The notes under the pieces are model-generated. The model did no database searches, was not told where the DNA came from, and saw only the letters and a list, made by a program, of their open reading frames with translations. A stretch of 64,000 nt of DNA from Paralvinella palmiformis (lineage: Eukaryota; Annelida; Polychaeta; Terebellida; Alvinellidae), in NCBI GenBank assembly GCA_025642065.1, contig JAODUP010000149.1:187501-251500 (forward strand), read 5' to 3'. Below, piece by piece: positions 23,391-36,055 of this stretch. The position numbers and the translations under genes are program-made. Within the stretch, counting starts at the first letter, position 1; each line of letters begins with the position of its first letter.

Positions 23391-23800
23391 TGTCAATCCA
23401 CTGAACGTTGATCCATCACTAGTGTAAACTGGCGACCAGCAAGGAAATTGTGCCATTTAAGAACTGCTTCTATGATAGCTATTGCTTCCTTTTCAACTGA
23501 TGGATTATGGAGTTCACTACCTTGGAGTGTTCTTGACATGAATGCAACAGGTCGTCCGCATTGGTTTAGTATCGCAGAGACACAAACCTCTGATGCATCC
23601 GATTTGACAACAAATGGTTGGTTTTCATCTATGGAGTGTACCTTCTTGAGTAACTCAAAGGCAGATAGAGCATATTTATCCAGTGGGACGGATGTAGTAT
23701 TTACAAGAGACTGTATCTTGTCAAAGAAGTTTGGTATCCACTTCGCATAGTAATCAAACATGCCCACCACTCTACGGAGAGAGCCAATGTTTGTTGGAAG
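23391..23800 (-). pseudogene. RT thumb and RNase H (gypsy copy 1)
   Basis: The 125-residue frame 23393-23770 opens with GMFDYYAKWIPNFFDKIQ (RT connection), then VKSDASEV (first RNase H Asp), GRPVAFMSRTLQGSE and VEKEAIAIIEA (Glu), and ends at TLVMDQRSV, where the family has TDQ. Met replaces the usual Thr. The plus-strand frame over the same bases is a shadow. Confidence 0.85.
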
Positions 23801-24500
23801 AGGCTGTTACTGGAGAGGGCGAAGTCATTCCTGATCTAGTTTGATGATACCATCACATACACAGTAACCAAGGATGTTAATAGATGCCTTGGATTCCACG
23901 GACTTGGTTTTATTCAGGGTTAGATTTCTCCGCTGAATTGCTCCATAGAATTTCCTGTTGGTTACAACCTGCTACTGTAATGTTGTCCAGATATAGAAAG
24001 GTGTTTTTGAGACCTTCCTCATCAACCATCTTTTCCATTGCTCTCTAGAACACAGCAACCCCGTTGGTCATGCCAACAGGTACCCGACAGAACTGGTAGA
24101 GTCTTCCATTGGCTTCAAAATCTGTATACTTGCGATCAGATTCTTTTATTGGCACCTGGTGGTAAACACTTTTGATGTCAAATGTTTGGTAAACTTTGTA
24201 GACTGACAGATTATTTAGCATATCGTCAATTTGAGGAAGAGTGTAAGCATCAAGTCTGTGTATTGATTGATAGTCTAAGAATAGTCTGTGAAAAGTCTGT
24301 TTATGTGCCAATTCAATGGGTCTTTTGCCACAACCACCTGTGCACGCCAAGGCGATGATCTAATCTCAGTGATATCCTGGGAGAGAAGCTTGGTAACGTC
24401 TTGGTGTAAAATTCCTGGTCATTTTTGCTGAAACGCCTGAATTTACTAGCAATAGGCTTGCAGTCAGGAAGTAGATTTAAGAATAGAGATGGCTCGTCGA
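23801..24500 (-). pseudogene. Reverse transcriptase (gypsy copy 1)
   Basis: LDYQSIHRLDAYTLPQIDD near 24250, FDIKSVYHQVPI near 24170, and GRLYQFCRVPVGMTNG near 24070 are RT motifs A-B of gypsy elements. FLYLDNITVAG near 23975 is the catalytic box, with YLDN in place of Y-x-DD. Stops and frame changes occur at about 24050, 23930 and 23830. Confidence 0.85.
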
Positions 24501-24819
24501 TTGTAGCTGCAGTAATGGCACCGATTGGTGCTACATTTGGAATAATTAACACATTCATTGGCGACCTGCTGGTGCTCTTTTTGGAGGTTATTGCCGAGGA
24601 TGATGTCACTACAAAGGTCTTTGAGAACGCCAAGGCGTGTGGATTTGTAGACACGGTGATTGAGGTTGATGTCTGCAAAACAGTGGCCAATGAGGTAGTG
24701 AGAGCCATGGAAATACCTTGTGTCGACGTTTTGTCTGCCACTGCTTGACTTTCGAAGCTATCAGACCTTCCGGAGTCAATGAGTGCTGACAGTGTAGTTC
24801 CATAGAAGGAGACATTCAC
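24501..24819 (-). pseudogene. Aspartic protease and linker (gypsy copy 1)
   Basis: LSALIDSGRSDSF near 24780 is the active-site loop, with DSG as in many gypsy proteases. The frame then continues through a variable linker into the pre-RT segment SLFLNLLPDCKPIASKFRR near 24470. This is part of the 168-residue frame 24313-24819. Confidence 0.75.
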
Positions 24820-25615
24820 TGAAGACTGTGACAGACTGTTTGCACATGCAGCTGTAATGGAACATATCCAAAATGTCCAATTTTCCCACAGTTGCTACAT
24901 ACGCAATTACGCGCTGTGTAATTTCTCCTATTGTGAATGGAATCGCCTCAGATATAGCATTTCTTCTTATGCGCATACGTCGCAGCAAGAGAATTATCAC
25001 TCTGTATATGATTTTCGGTATGCTGATCTACTGAATAACTTGGCACCGCTGCAGTTACAGGAATGCTGGACATGGCGTACGCTTCAGGGTTTTTCTGGGC
25101 CAAATCTAAGGAGTTTGCTTGATCAAAGGCAGCTTTGAGGTCAAGTTGAGTGTTCTCCAGAAGATGTTGCCGAATTAGTGGAGACGCTATTCCGATGATG
25201 AAGGAATCACGGACCAGTTCTTCACGGTATTGTTCAGCAGTACCATTTTAAGAGTACAGTCTTTGCTGAGCTTCCGAAGTTCTTGGAGGAATTCAGTGAG
25301 AGTTTCACCCAGTTTGTATCTTCTAGTGGTGAGTAGGTGACAAGCAAATATCTCATTTGGAGTTTTGATGTACAGGTGTGTTAGAGCCTCTATTGCAGCG
25401 TCGTAGTGAGCACAGTCTTCGATTTAGTCGTACACATGGTGTGACATATAGTTGATGAGAGTTCTGAACTTGTTTGAAGCACGCTCACCACATTGATCGA
25501 TACAAGTTCTGAAGGTCCTGTTCCAATGCTTCCATTCTTGATTAGCCGACGGGAGCTCAGATCCAGGTTGAGGTGGACTGGTTTCAGAAGAGTGTTCATG
25601 CTGAGTATCTATGTT
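24820..25615 (-). pseudogene. Gag region with zinc knuckle (gypsy copy 1)
   Basis: From the ATG near 25599, with several frame changes: a gag core (EALTHLYIKTPNEIFACHLL; LGETLTEFLQELRKLSKDC; DSFIIGIASPLIRQHLLE) and then CSNCGKIGHF near 24890. The knuckle has C-x2-C-x4-H, but the last Cys is replaced. Length (about 250 residues) is normal for this type of gag. Confidence 0.7.
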
Positions 25616-26190
25616 TATTAACTTGAATACATTGTTGTAACCTTCGATATTAGGCTATATTCAACTTTAAAAGGCTCTAGTTAAGGTGAAGGTCATTCAG
25701 TGAAGAGTGTTCATGTTTACACAACTGTCGTAACTGTATAGAGGGCGCCATTGTGTTGTTGTTACTTTAAATTAAAGCTTATGTCAACATACCTAAATCT
25801 CAGATTCCACTAGCGAAATAGGCCGCACAGACTGTATTAATTGTGAGGAATTCGCTGCAGCAGGTGTATACGTGGATCCAGAACAGCCATCTCTGCCGCT
25901 GACACCCGGCTCAGGTCCACAGCAAGAGTTGGATTGGTGTGTATTCATTTGTGTTGGTATAAGTTTAATTGATAAGTCAATACACTCGGCCTGAATGCGA
26001 GTATTTCCCTCCTCCTATCGCAACACTTCATTTAAAATAAAGTAGTATTCGTCTGTAGACGAGATCCTGGATGATCCATACGGTTATCGTATATGTGGCC
26101 TATATTAGTCTATACAGTGCGTCTTATTAGTAATATTTGTTTGTAAATTTCGGGTTTTTGTTGTTGTTTGGGGAACAATTGAGATGTCTT
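25616..26190. other. Unassigned DNA next to the gypsy relic
   Basis: Moderately GC-rich at 25740-25930 (agggcgccattgtg; acacccggctcaggtccac). It could be remains of a 5' LTR and leader, but no matching copy exists on the other side. No open frame. Confidence 0.4.
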
Positions 26191-26209
26191 CTGAAATGAC
26201 ACACTTAAT

Positions 26210-26380
26210 ATATAGGGCTAACACTCATGCTGGGACTCGTGCTTTTCAGTTGTTGTCGCTTCTCTTTGGAATTCACTCCCTGAATGTGTTACGTCATCAA
26301 ATAGCACAGTTTCTTTCGGTCACCATTTGAAAACTCCTGTACTGGGTGCGCCACTCGATTCTTTTCAAGAATATTGGCTT
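26210..26380 (+). pseudogene. LINE (L2/CR1-like) C-terminal fragment
   Basis: With one frame change it reads HAGTRAFQ, then VASLWNSLPECVTSSNSTVSF and HHLKT. This is the end of an L2/CR1/Rex-type ORF2 (...RAFS..AP.LWNSLP...S...FK..LKTHL). It is cut short by the TA microsatellite at 26398. Confidence 0.7.
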
Positions 26381-26392
26381 ATAGAAGTTTAT

Positions 26393-26397
<5 letters not shown>

Positions 26398-26468
<71 letters not shown>

Positions 26469-26486
26469 GCACACACACACACACAA
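26398..26486. repeat. (TA)n(CA)n microsatellite
   Basis: About 34 TA units, then ten CA units. Ile/Tyr frames on the minus strand are repeat translations. Confidence 0.95.
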
Positions 26487-26849
26487 TACATACATAAATA
26501 CTCCAGACACACATCGTTGAGCCAATTGACAACTGGATGAAGAATTGTTTTTATTGTTCTTAAAACTACTATTTGTGATATATTTCAAAATGGAAATTCC
26601 TTTTGTGAAAAATCCAGGTTTTTAGTAAACCTGTTTAATTATGTACACTATTTGACTTGGTGTGAGACCTACGACCAATATTCAGAATAGACAATCGCCG
26701 ATTTATGAAGAATATTTAACGCTTATTTAGATAAGGGAAAATATGGGACCAACAACTAAGACAGATTTGGACAGGATATTGATGTTTAAATGGAACGAAT
26801 TAGCTATGTTTATATGATAAAGCTGATGTGCGATCAGACAAGGTAAATT

Positions 26850-28065
26850 ATGCTGTACTTATACCGAAATTTGAATCCTGTAATTCAGTGATTTTAAGCT
26901 GTTACCTTTAAAGGCTATAGAAACAACTTAAAAGAAAATGTCTTCACCTTAAAAGAAAGTCACTCTACTTTGATGTAAGCGATATTATAGTTGAAGTAAT
27001 TAGAATAACAAACAGATTCTAACTTGATAGAATAATTAAAGTATATAATCTCTTTATGAACTGCTAATATTAAATATATATACTTCAACATATATTTAGT
27101 ATTAAGTTTTTTGAACGTCATTTAGAGACATCCAGTGTTCTCTTTATATATGCCCGGTCATGACTTTCTTTAAGGTTACACAATGACAGTGTGGTGAATC
27201 TTCATTTAGTGTTCATGGATATCTGCTATTTGGAAGCAAAAATAGCATCGTTATTATTCCTCAAGAAGAGTAACCAATATTGACGACCATTGTCTCCTAT
27301 TTTGGTGAGAGAAGAAATATCTTAATCGAGAAAGAGCAGTATAGAATCTCCAACAACAACAACAACAACAATAATACTACACGTTGAAACAGTAATTTGT
27401 ATATAAAAATACAATTTACCATTTCATATGCTAATAATGGTAATTTGCATAAATTAATTTGTATTGAGTTTTATATTTTAGAAGAGAATTAGTTTTTCAT
27501 AACAAGAAAGTGATATTTTGATTATTATTGTTTTTTGACATTATACTTGTTAAAACGATTAATTATTAATATCAATTGAGGTGTTCTAAATAATGTAGGC
27601 TATATCTGGTACGGTTGACCTTTGATGCTCTAGCTTAAGTACACACCCGGCATATGTTATAAGCTGTATTGATACCAATAACACTGACAGTATGTTGTGA
27701 TGATATGTGGTGATGTTATGAGGTGATTATATGTGATCGAGATAGGTAATAATGGTATGCGGTAATGATATGTGTTGGTGATACGTGATGGTGATTGTAT
27801 ATGATTATATGCAGATATAGCAAGTGATGATATATGGTGATGACATATCGTGATGGCATATGGTGATGGTACATGGTAACCATATATGTTTGTTTTTTTG
27901 GTATTTGGTGATGGTATGTGGTAACGATATTTGATGATGGTATGTAGTGAAAGTATTTGATGATGTTATATGGTTATGGTATTTGATGATTTTATATGGT
28001 TATGGTATTTAGTATTGTTATTTGGTGACCTTTTAGGTAATATGTTACTGACACGAAATGTAAAT
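26850..28065. repeat. Delta block, copy 2 (unit U2)
   Basis: The longest alignment partner of 39420-40890: tttgaatcctgtaattcagtgatttta; gattctaactcgatagaa (one change); gtatataatctcttt; acaatgacagtgtggtgaatc; cttcatttagtgttcatgga; ttattattcctcaagaag; gaccttttaggtaatatgtt. It also aligns with 12700-13350 in its second half. No frame is conserved. Confidence 0.88.
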
Positions 28066-28260
28066 AATTTTTTTTAGACAATCAAGCAAACACACAACCA
28101 CGTACGCAGGTACTCATTGTAACTTACTGTATCCTTATCTGGCACTTCTTAGGTGCGTAAATCTTTACAGCCCTCCTTAACTATAATTATTATTCTTCCT
28201 TCTGAGATCTAGGGTATTTTGGTATGTATATCAGTTATTTGTATATGAGCTCTTAAGTGG

Positions 28261-28715
28261 TCAAATCAGATAGTGACGGGCTGTCCAGTGTCGGTCTAGT
28301 CTTCCCTGGAGTACATTTAAAGATAGAGCTGTCCCATCTTCTTCAGGTAGGCCGTTCCAATTCTCTCAGACTCTCAGACTGAAGAAATGCTGTCGGAGAG
28401 CTATTTTACACCTTGGTTTGTGCAGTTTCATACTGTGGCCTCGAGTGATATACTCCACTGCCAGGTGGAATAAACTGTCTGGTGCCATATCCTCCAGTCC
28501 GTTCATATATGTTTGCAGCATGTCTCCACGTTCACGTCTGTATCTCAGACTTGGAAGTTTTAGTGCCCGTAACCTATCCTGGTAGGGTAGAACTCTGATC
28601 TCTGTTACTAGTTTTGTAGCTCTACGTTGTACTTTTTCCAGTTGATCCTGATCTCCCTTATTTATTGAATTCCACACCGTATTTCCATACTCTAAGTGGC
28701 CTCGTTCTAAGGCTT
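28261..28715 (-). pseudogene. LINE C-terminal fragment (jockey/CR1-like)
   Basis: The minus reading shows HLEYGNTVWNS (near 28690), VQRRATKLVTEIRVLPYQDR, LPSLRYRRERGDMLQTY (near 28540) and TRGHSMKLHKPRC (near 28430). After a frameshift near 28365 it gives NWNGLPEE and LNVLQGRLDRHW, ending at a TGA at 28261-28263. This is the region after the catalytic RT box of the same LINE type as the 48-49-kb fragment. It is 5' truncated; only the last quarter of ORF2 is present. Confidence 0.88.
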
Positions 28716-28777
28716 TATACGCAAAAACATATAAACGCATAAACGCACACGCGCACGTAAACACAAATAAATGTACA

Positions 28778-28920
28778 TTCAGAAATCAACGTCATCTACC
28801 TTCATCTAACAAACATCTACCTTCACCGAACATATTTGTACCTTCATCGAACACACATGTACCTTCATCGAACACACATGTACCTTCATCAAACACACAT
28901 GCACCTTCACCGAATTGACA
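28778..28920. repeat. 21-bp minisatellite (taccttcatcgaacacacatg)
   Basis: About six units. The same taccttcatcgaa motif forms a shorter imperfect array in epsilon copy 3 (42650-42790) and appears as tttatcgaa/tttattgaa words at 14330-14490, so it marks the epsilon block of unit U2. Confidence 0.7.
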
Positions 28921-28955
28921 AATACATATTTTAAGTCCTGATGTCCTATATACCA

Positions 28956-28961
<6 letters not shown>

Positions 28962-28994
<33 letters not shown>

Positions 28995-29009
28995 GTGTGT
29001 GTGTGTGTT
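28962..29009. repeat. (TA)n(GT)n microsatellite
   Basis: Fifteen TA units followed by nine GT units; a further pure GT tract lies at 29409-29448. Confidence 0.95.
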
Positions 29010-29407
29010 TAATATGATAACGTAAGGTTGTCTCTAACTGTGGCTTAATTTAGGTAGCAGATAATAATTAAGAATTTTACGATATATCAGACCAATATTG
29101 GTTACTTGAAGCTTATTTAGCATACATTATTATAAACAAAAATAAATTTATATCAGGTATGTTAACATTGCCACAAATGAGTGACTGTCTGATTATATGT
29201 TTTCCACTTGCATAGCAGTCACATGACTGTCTAAAAATTAGACGTATGTCTTGTTAGAAGTACTATAAAATTAATTATATTATAATATTAATTGTATTAT
29301 CAGAATATTAGGGATTATATATTGTTCATATAACGTTGATTTAACAGCTTTAATCCAACCTGTTTTGATGTGAACTAAATATATGACCTATAATATCTCA
29401 TTTTAAC

Positions 29408-29453
<46 letters not shown>

Positions 29454-29899
29454 TTGTTTTTAAGTTTATAGTTTTGTACTTTTGTCTTATTTTTAGGTCG
29501 CAGTTTAACTTGTATATCGTTTTTCTGGTCTCTACATATCTTGTAATCAGTAAATAAATTTTATTTCATATTTAAACGTTATTTTCGAAAGTGTTGCACT
29601 TCTTCTACTCTCGTATTATCCTTCATATCATGATAGCTGTTTGGTTTGTATTACATGTTTTTTAAATCTAATAACAGACAACAAAGAGAAATGACCAAAA
29701 ACTATTACCATTATAAAATCTTAAATCAATGTAACATCAAAGCCGTTGTCTCATTAATTAAAAGAGTAATTATCTAAAAAAATATCTTTAAAAAGGATAT
29801 CTGTAACACACTTTACGGATTGTCATTAAAGAAAATTAAAACACCAACTGTTTTTTGTTTTTGTTTGATGTGACATCTTCGTTATTGAGTATGTTTTAT
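29010..29899. other. AT-rich spacer
   Basis: No gene. The phrase attgccacaaatgagtg at 29169 matches 62355 (gttgccacaaatgagtg), placing this stretch at the same point of the unit as 62.3 kb. Confidence 0.5.
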
Positions 29900-31725
29900 G
29901 TTTTAGTGCATGGGTTTTATCTGGCATTTCAGTACCTCGTTACCTCAGTACACCTCTTAATGAATCATATTTTGTGAATTGATATTTGTTCAGGATCTAG
30001 ATATAACAGAACTATAAGTTTAAAGAGCAATTTGTATAACATCCCCATCACCAAATTGTTGGTAATTGTATTCTAAGCGAGCAATTGCAATAGCATTAAA
30101 TCCACTCTCGATTTTAAGTAAACATTTATTGTAACAACTGGCAATGTGAAAATCTTGCAGTATCATGTTACAGAGATAAATTACAGACGAATAATGTAAC
30201 TTCCGGTTTATTGTGTGTCTCGTGACTGGTAATCAGGGAAGCGTGAATAAATTGTCAAAATGATAAAGCGATAGTTTCTCTCGCTCCATAGAACAGACAA
30301 TTAATGGGATCGATATTCTTGGAGGGTTCAGCAGAAAAAGAATGCATATTGACCAATCATTGTACTGCTGAGACTGAAAGTGGAACTCCGGTGGTCTAGC
30401 TGTTAATTACGTAACAATTTGTGCTAAGTGGTGGAATTGCCCAACCGCCAAGGATCCCAGGTTCAATCCCATTAAAAGGTCGAAACATTTCCAGAGATCA
30501 AAGAGGTTAAAGACCCCACGAGGACGTAATACCCGCTGGCAGTGACAACCCTTGAGGTATTTCGGCCCCATCTTTCCGTAAAAAATCATTTAAAAATATA
30601 TAAAACAAACTAGCTGTCGAGAATGTTCATAACAATATCATACACAATATACTGACACATACATAGAAGGGATGCGTGGATTTGTACATAAAACAGTATA
30701 CAAATATTTATATATAAGTGATTTAAGGTGATGAGGGAATTAATAAACTTGGCAATGATTAAATTTCTATGGCATGAAGTAATTCCGTTGATAAGATATT
30801 TATTTGTGTAGTATATTTCTAGAGGAGTAATATATTTAACTTAGCAAAATTTAACTTTCATTATTCCATCATGGTAAATCTAACAATTTTATTAATGTAA
30901 CTAACTCAAAGTACACTTAATTGTTTTTTTGGTAATTTTAGACAAGGATAGTCAACCATATATGTTCAAACAAAATGTTACACAAACATGATCTATTTCA
31001 TCCTTAAATAGCATTGAATGTTTAAGGGAAGATCGTCATTGAAATAAATTTCATCATATTATTTTGAGGAAATTATATTTGTTTATTCCAATAAAAGCTA
31101 AGATTTCAGAACATAAAATTGAGATGATTATTATGTATACAATTGATAAGGCACCGTCATATAGATCTAGAGGTCATGGTAATGAGTCGATGAATTACCA
31201 GTTTAATGTTTAACCTTCAGTTACAGGTGTATTAGGTGTGATCAGTAATAAAGATATAAAATAAACAGCCAGGTTCGTTTATATATAACTTTTTGAGGTG
31301 CTTATAATTATCAATCTTCAAAATAATGTTGTAAATGTTTGTATACAAGAATAACATAAATACTAAATATTTGATACTCGTACTTCTGAATTTTCATTAA
31401 ATATCTTGTCCGTGGCTATTTATATTTAAATATAATGTCTAGATATTTACTTAGACTTGATTTTGATTAACTAAAAGTAATTGTATTTGTACGAAAGCAC
31501 ATTTTCCATGTATTTGACTGATGATATTCCGCGCAAACTTATCATCAAGCATAAAACTATTATATTATTAATTTTAACAACTATAGATATATGTATCTGT
31601 ATATGTTTGTATGGTTATATAGAGCTTGAATCAAATATTACCTTGATTCAGTAACAGCTACAAAAATAAACATACACATTATGTAAAATATATGTGTAAT
31701 ACAAACTATATTTTAAATGCCTTTC
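29900..31725. repeat. Theta block, copy 1 (end of unit U2)
   Basis: Aligns with 57190-59700: gaattgatatttgttcag; gcaattgcaata; aataatgtaacttccggttt followed by attgtgtgtctcg; gcatattgaccaatcat; aatgttcataa; attattttgaggaaattata; gtgtgatcagta; tatttacttagacttga; acattttccatgta. The SINE at 30386 is absent in copy 2; copy 2 instead has about 950 bp (57610-58560) missing here. Confidence 0.88.
30386..30590 (+). repeat. tRNA-derived SINE, shortened copy
   Basis: Starts ctccggtggtctagctgtta (box A) and carries caggttcaatccc (box B). The tail aggtcgaaac.tttccag.gat, ctggcagtgac, gaggtatttcggcccc and atctttccgta is shared in order with 55408-55660. It lacks about 90 bp of the middle of that copy. 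Confidence 0.85.
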
Positions 31726-34286
31726 ATGCTCGCGCGCGCGCGCGCACACACATCTATATATAATTAAGCATAACAAGCTATTTCTCGCTAAACTATATCA
31801 TGTTATACGCACAAACTATTGTATTTATTATTAATATATCACAACTGACATTTCATTCTGAAAGATTTGTTGTTTTAAAATAATGTTATACCTTATTTAT
31901 CTGGTAAACTTCGTATGTATTTAATATTGAGATTACAGGTGTATCACACAATTACACAAAGGGTTAATGACGCATGGATACTAATACATACCTGGGGATA
32001 CCCTATTTTACAGTTAGGTATGATACTGACACATGTTTAATAACACTTTAATTGATTGATTGATTGATTGATTGATTATTTTATTTGGTGAGTATTATAC
32101 AGATGATTTTATATTAAGTACATATAGAGTCTATAATAAACGGATGGACGGATGGATGGATGGGTGAATGGGTGATATTTCACCGTGCATTTGTAGAGAT
32201 TAGGTCATTAAGTGTACTATAATGTAAAAATATTAAAGTAGCAAATTAAATTAGACTTATATTTACAAAATTATAGACCATAATTAATATCACAATAAAA
32301 GATCAACAAATTAGAAATGTATAAAAGGATTCTTTTTTATATGTTTTTTTAATTTTCCTTTTGGGACGATATTTATACCTTTTGTTGGCGAACTGGAGAT
32401 TTGGTGGAAGAATTTATTGTTATCCCGCAGCCTGGAAATTGGAATATAATTTGAACCTTGGTTAAATTTATTATTTTAAACACATGAACTACTCTTACTA
32501 CAAAAAGGATCTCCATAATTCATCATCGGATACGCTATTACTTTCATTTGGGGATAAAAGTTTGTGAACAAGAATTTAAGTTATTTTGTTAGGACAAAAT
32601 AACAAGAGTATGAATTATAATCAAAGTATCATTGTATGATGGTAAATACCAAATGTTTTGTTTTAGTTTCTTAATTAGGAAGTTAATATTTATTTTAGCT
32701 ACGATATTTGTCAGTGTAATATAATCCGTAACCATGACTGCAACAGGTAACAGATCAGATTATCATATATGTTATGGTTATAATTATTTGGGAAAAAAAT
32801 AAATAAAAAATATATATATATATATATATATATAAATTTAAATTACCACTAATGTCTACACCTATTGTTTATAATATTATCACAAGAGAGATGCATTCAT
32901 AGAATTTATTTATTTGAAAATTCCAACGTGATATTACAGATTGATCACGTCATTAACTAGACATTGTACTTAGATCTTTAATATATTACGTTTTGTAATT
33001 ATTATTGTGTTGAATTTTAGTGTGTGTGTGTGTGTGTTTCTGGGAATAATGTATTTATAGGATAGTCTGATAGCATATGCCTTCTTGTACTTGAGCCGAT
33101 TTTATATCTGTATAGAAAGAACCGTGAAAATGGCTGCACATACATGAACACTGTATAATTAAGTTAGTGTATTAAATAAATAAAGGTATGGATAATTGCG
33201 TGCTATTTTTAGATTTGCTAATTGATAAAGGTGTTTTTATAAGATAAAGAATAACCTCTGTATAGACACTAATATTGACATCTTAAACACCATCCTACAC
33301 GTATCTTATCATAAAAATAATAAGATTATTAGGTAGGTAGTTCTGTTGACAATTAGTCGAAATAACGCCCTCTACCGTCGAGATTGATGAGGTAATATGT
33401 CAGGAGAAAATCGTTCTCAGTGAGAGGATTTAGCAATTATAGGTCAAAAGGTTAATGATGGTGTCATATATTATATATAGTAATTACATCAGACCACTCT
33501 GATAATGCATTCGTTTGGATATTGTGATACAAACATCCAGGTCTTAAGTTTGTTTCCCTTGAGAGTTAATCCTCGGTTATATATTCTATATTTACGAGGT
33601 GTGAGTGAATGAGTGCATGGTTTCTTTGGGCTCGGTTCTGATTATATTTGGGTGTCGCCCCATAACTATATATTATTAGGATTAGCCAGAGATGGGACTA
33701 AGCAAACCACTTATTAACTTGTATTTGCCTCAGCAATATAATTAAAGTTAGATTATTACGACAATGTAATATATTTATATCGTATTTACGAGTTATATGT
33801 TAATAGATTTATAGGTCAGGTCACTGCTTGTAATATTTCTTTTTTTCTCTCTATATTATCCTCCATTGTGTGGGAATCTCGTTTGTTTAAGAAGTACATT
33901 ATTATATGATTGTATGATTATTGTTTATATGACAGAGAAAAAATAACATTAATCTTATGAATCCTTCCTTCACTGAAATTTATTCAGATTTTCTTGGTTT
34001 TCCCCAAGTTAATTGAAGAGAGTATTAATTAGACCCTTTTTCAACAGTTAATGCCAATATAATATTGGCATCATCGTGTGCAGTTCGGTCTATATTTCTT
34101 GCATGTTCTGTCCAATTTACTAGTACGGTGATATTTTAATATCTTCCAAACAGATAATGATGCGGGAGTGTCAAGGATAGCTCCTAACCAGTTGCAATAA
34201 CTGTCAATCAATTTGTTTGTAGGAGAAAACAATCTAAAATCGATTCCAAATGCATCGATATAACTAATGAATTTTGAATATTGGAA
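31726..34286. other. AT-rich spacer with small microsatellites
   Basis: A CG tract at 31731-31744, GATT units at 32051-32077, GGAT-like units at 32140-32170, TA at 32811-32834 and GT at 33020-33038. At 33485-33580 there is a weak tRNA-SINE resemblance. No open frame over 60 residues and no match to other units noticed. Confidence 0.55.
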
Positions 34287-34785
34287 ATAATATAATATGT
34301 ATGTACCATTATATTACAACAATAATATAACATGTATGTACCATTATATTACAACAATAATATAACATGTATGTACCAGTATATTACAACAATAATATAA
34401 CATGTATGTACCATTATATTACAACAATAATATAACATGTATGTACCAGTATATTACAACAATAATATAACATGTATGTACGATTATATTACAACAATAA
34501 TATAACATGTATGTACCATTATATTACAACCATAATATAACATGCATGTACCATTATATTACAACAATAATATAACATGCATGTACCATTATATTACAAC
34601 AATAATATAACATGTATGTACCATTATATTACAACAATAATATAACATGCATGTACCATTATATTACAACAATAATATAACATGTATGTACCATTATATT
34701 ACAACAATAATATAACATGTATGTACCATTATATTACAACAATAATATAACATGTATGTACCATTATATTACAACAATAATATAA
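34287..34785. repeat. 35-bp minisatellite, about 14 copies
   Basis: Strict 35-bp period (acatgtatgta at 34330, 34365 and onward). The main variants are ccatt/ccagt and atgtatg/atgcatg. Each unit holds ttatatt and aatataa separated by acaacaat, a possible 7-bp stem. Confidence 0.97.
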
Positions 34786-34817
34786 ATGTATATATCATTT
34801 ATTCAAAATAATATAAC

Positions 34818-34818
<1 letters not shown>

Positions 34819-34878
<60 letters not shown>
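34819..34878. repeat. (AT)n microsatellite
   Basis: Thirty AT units. Just after it, at 34889-34914, CGTGAAAA and TTTTCACG form a perfect 8-bp hairpin. Confidence 0.95.
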
Positions 34879-34882
<4 letters not shown>

Positions 34883-35136
34883 ATCCCGTGAAAATAACAA
34901 ATTGTTTTCACGATGTTTGTAGATAATCTACACAATGATGCGAATACTTGTAGATGCAAACGACATTTTACGCAGATTTCGGACATTACACCTCTGTTTC
35001 AATATTGCGTATCGTGCTACCACCAATTTGAGACAAAAACAACATTCGGTACACTTTCCCCAATAGACTTTCGACAGTAAAATACTCCCACAAAACCTAC
35101 AATTTAATGTACAGTTGAAATTACTAGCAGTTCAAA

Positions 35137-36055
35137 TTGGCGATAGACTCTTGTGAACAATGCAATACAATATATCAATATTTCAACAGAGAATATCCCC
35201 GACGAGCCCCCCCCCCCATAGAGGAAAGAATAGCGAGAGAGATGAGACTAAGAGGAAGGAGGAGCGAACAATCAAGAGAACAGCTACATTCTGTCCAGGA
35301 GTTACAATGTTTATGTTCCTGATCTTAGTGTTAGTGCTCATGTACCAAGATTACAAGAATACAAAGATAGTGTCGATAGCATGGACACTTATTTGGAGCG
35401 TTTTGAGACAATTGCAACCTCACAGAAATGGGATCCTACCAATATAATATTATATATATAATAAATATACGCACTCTGTTAACCGGTCAAGGGTTGGAAG
35501 TCTATTCTAGAATACCTAGTGGTAAGCCTTTAGATTATTACAAACTCAAAGAGGCATTACTGAAACGTTACCAATTGACTGAGGAAGGTTTCCATTCGAA
35601 ATTTCGTGAGTGAAAACTCATGTCAGTTCATAATAAGATTGAGTACATATTTAGCACGGTGGGTTGAATTAGCCAAAACAGACAAGAACTATGATGGTTT
35701 GTTCGAATTGATGATCAAGGAGTTATCTCAAACCGCTGAGCGTTATATGGAAGCCAATGGCCAAAATGTTGGCGTTGTGAAAAATAACAAAGCAGTACTG
35801 AACAAAAATGTGTGGTCTAGAAATGACCATGGTTGCGGTCAAAATACTGGAGACAAAAGGTGTTAAAAATGTTTGAAAGTCGGACATATCCCAAGTGAGT
35901 GTAGTCCAATAACTAATGGCAAGGAGATGCGTTCCAGTAAACCTGGACATAAGTCGCCGGATTGTTGTAGTAGTCCAGCTCCACCCACTAAAAGCTTTGT
36001 AGGTATTCAGAATCGTGAGTGCTAGCTGTATCATAAAATTGGACATTTAGCACGT
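35137..36055 (+). pseudogene. Gag with two degenerate zinc knuckles (gypsy copy 2)
   Basis: Three consecutive frames carry a gag core: YLERFETIATSQKWDP near 35390, LLTGQGLEVYSRIPSGKPLDY then LKEALLKRYQLTEEGF to 35600, and LARWVELAKTDKNYDGLFE near 35680. The core jumps to TAERYMEANG near 35735, probably an internal deletion. Knuckle 1 (near 35864) has C-x2-C-x4-H-x4-C but a stop codon inside. Knuckle 2 (near 36020) has lost two of the four ligands (Tyr and Trp in Cys positions). Confidence 0.8.

Larger units (their letters stand above)
22535..25615 (-). mobile_element. Decayed Ty3/gypsy retrotransposon, order gag-PR-RT-RH-IN
   Basis: Five domains are recognisable in succession on the minus strand, each in a different broken frame: gag with a zinc knuckle, protease, reverse transcriptase, RNase H and integrase with its C-terminal tail. 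The order is the canonical Ty3/gypsy one. The phrases (RTLQGSELHNPSVEKEA; HPGVTRM; VVDEYSRFPFAFPC) fit an invertebrate gypsy lineage. I found no LTR pair flanking it, so either both ends are lost or they are too diverged to see. It interrupts unit U1 between gamma and the next delta. Confidence 0.88.

Noticed and set aside
33485..33640. Possible tRNA-SINE head
   Set aside because: Box B-like text (ggtcttaagtttgtttccc) is too far from consensus and no box A is convincing.
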